Shown here: piece by piece, positions 20,212 to 21,217 of the stretch
How the letters are laid out: each line of letters begins with the position of its first letter
Numbering within the stretch: position 1 is the stretch's first letter
Assembly (NCBI GenBank): GCA_007116405.1
Contig: SKIN01000020.1
Location: forward strand, 1-21,217
From: Candidatus Kaiserbacteria bacterium
GTDB taxonomy: Bacteria > Patescibacteriota > Minisyncoccia > Phycocordibacterales > UBA12088
Reading direction: 5' to 3'
DNA length: 21,217 bases
Made by a program: the position numbers and the translations under genes
The notes under the pieces: generated by a model
Database searches by the model: none
Told to the model about the DNA's origin: nothing
What the model saw: the letters and a program-made list of their open reading frames with translations, nothing else

Positions 20212-21217
20212 ATGCCCCCGGTCTCACACCATCACTCTTTCTTCACCGCCCTGAAACAAGGTCTGGTTGCGGTGTTACTGGTGGCTCTAATGGCACCGGC
20301 CCTCTCACTCAGCGTAACCCCTCCGCAGCCTGCTCACGCTCAGTCGATCACCGGCGCCTTGGTTTCTTCAGCGATGTGTCTTGCTCAGAATCTCCTCAGT
20401 GCGTTCGGTGAATTACGAGATATACTGGGCCTTCTTTCAGGTGCGGGTGTTGGTCTCTACGTGCCGGTCCGAGAAACAAATCCCACGGTCATAGAGAGTC
20501 TTAGGAGTATACGGACAACATCTGCAGAAAGTGCTCGGTCTGCCTTCTTATTGCTCGTTAAGGAGTGTGTTCTCGACCCCATTGTTTGGTATCTCAAGGA
20601 GCTAATGGTCACTCGACTCACGCAGTCCATTTTAGGATCTATTGAAACCGGCTTCCTAGGGGGACCAAAATTCGAAACAAATCCAATACGATTCTTCCGC
20701 GGTGTCGCAGACGCATCATTTGAGGCATTTTTGTACGACACCAATGTCATCGAGGGTCAGGTGTTGGAGTCATTGCAAAACAGAATAGAACACGCTCTAA
20801 CCCTTCACTACTATGCAGAACCGTACTCTCCCGATGGATTTGGTACAGAGAGACACACGCTCTCCGAAGCAGACTACGACCTCCTGTTTGCCGGGAACAT
20901 AATGGATACCGAGGGTGGCCTGCTCACATTACTTGAGTTCACCGAGGATAGAAATAATCCAGTGGGGAGTACTATGGGACTCACTGCTGATGTGGGATCT
21001 CGCATGGCAAAAGTCCAAGCGCAGGAAGCCGCCCTTCTCAGCTTTGGTGATGGCTGGCATTCTCAGAGATGCGATTTTGGCGATGGCACCATACCCGATT
21101 GGAACGTATGTACCCCGGGTACGTGGATAGCGCAACAGATGGATGATTGGTCGAACAGCTCACTCAAACAATTGCAGGTTGCCGATGAATTCTCGGAGAT
21201 CATGCAGGCACTCCTTG
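20212..21217 (+). CDS. Exported protein of unknown function, type IV secretion/pilus-locus-like (3' truncated)
   Basis: The frame is open without a stop from the ATG at 20212 to the window end, giving 335 residues with the C-terminus missing. A typical signal peptide is present: MPPVSHHHSFFTALKQGLVA, then a hydrophobic core and a probable cleavage after AHA (residue 43) before QSITG. The mature part is helical (MCLAQNLLSAFGELRDILGL, ESLRSIRTTSAESARSAFLL) and contains a hydrophobic stretch near LVKECVLDPIVWYLKEL. Towards the end it reads GDGWHSQRCDFGDG, WNVCTPGTWIAQQMDDW and LKQLQVADEFSEIMQALL. I recall a 'TPG..I..QL......QL..ADEI.EI..AL' pattern in Parcubacteria proteins encoded next to VirB6/pilin-like genes (memory, not searched). 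No Shine-Dalgarno sequence is present, and it sits 27 bp after the previous gene, so it is likely in the same operon. Confidence 0.85.
   Translation, partial: MPPVSHHHSFFTALKQGLVAVLLVALMAPALSLSVTPPQPAHAQSITGALVSSAMCLAQNLLSAFGELRDILGLLSGAGVGLYVPVRETNPTVIESLRSIRTTSAESARSAFLLLVKECVLDPIVWYLKELMVTRLTQSILGSIETGFLGGPKFETNPIRFFRGVADASFEAFLYDTNVIEGQVLESLQNRIEHALTLHYYAEPYSPDGFGTERHTLSEADYDLLFAGNIMDTEGGLLTLLEFTEDRNNPVGSTMGLTADVGSRMAKVQAQEAALLSFGDGWHSQRCDFGDGTIPDWNVCTPGTWIAQQMDDWSNSSLKQLQVADEFSEIMQALL

Overview
The window looks like a chromosomal segment of a Candidate Phyla Radiation (Patescibacteria) genome, most likely a Parcubacteria-type lineage with moderate GC. The case rests on gene content and style. 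There are compact housekeeping genes, almost no Shine-Dalgarno sequences, a DksA/TraR-like protein with an incomplete zinc finger, and a LysM-M23 peptidase of the 'HGYNAID' type. There is also a large disordered single-pass membrane protein and, at the right end, a set of secreted or membrane proteins like those found beside type IV secretion/pilus-like loci in these bacteria. Family-level placement comes from memory of protein families, not from a database search.

Left part (1-4540): the 3' part of a CCA-adding/poly(A) polymerase-like nucleotidyltransferase (+). A gene-free stretch of about 530 bp follows, with nested inverted repeats and an intrinsic terminator, and it is a candidate non-coding RNA locus. 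Next come exonuclease III (-), a small two-TM membrane protein (-) and a Xer-type tyrosine recombinase (-). The recombinase promoter lies on top of the oppositely directed promoter of rpsO (+).

Middle (4541-13493): rpsO, a NYN-domain putative RNase and pnp form an RNA/ribosome neighbourhood on the + strand. A strong hairpin terminator ends the NYN unit, and pnp restarts from its own promoter with a ~97-nt structured leader. Then come a 1265-residue Pro/Thr-rich protein with one membrane helix, a DksA/TraR-like regulator and a ComM/YifB AAA+ ATPase that lacks the usual zinc-cysteine cluster. A shared bidirectional terminator separates comM from the convergent peptidase gene.

Right part (13542-21217): a membrane-anchored LysM-M23 peptidase (-) diverges from a UvrD/PcrA helicase (+), whose stop is followed after 1 nt by the rsmA/ksgA start. 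Beyond rsmA lie two overlapping minus-strand genes for secreted proteins, one with an IPT/TIG-like domain. Diverging from them are two plus-strand genes for a membrane-anchored helical protein and a signal-peptide protein that runs off the window. The intergenic region between the two pairs has three near-consensus DnaA-box-like 9-mers.

The main cross-window signal is promoter geometry. At several genes a -10-like hexamer sits 6 to 9 nt before the start codon, which predicts leaderless or nearly leaderless mRNAs. Only the small membrane protein has a clear GGAGG ribosome-binding site, and pnp has a long leader. No tRNA, rRNA, CRISPR array or insertion sequence was recognised.
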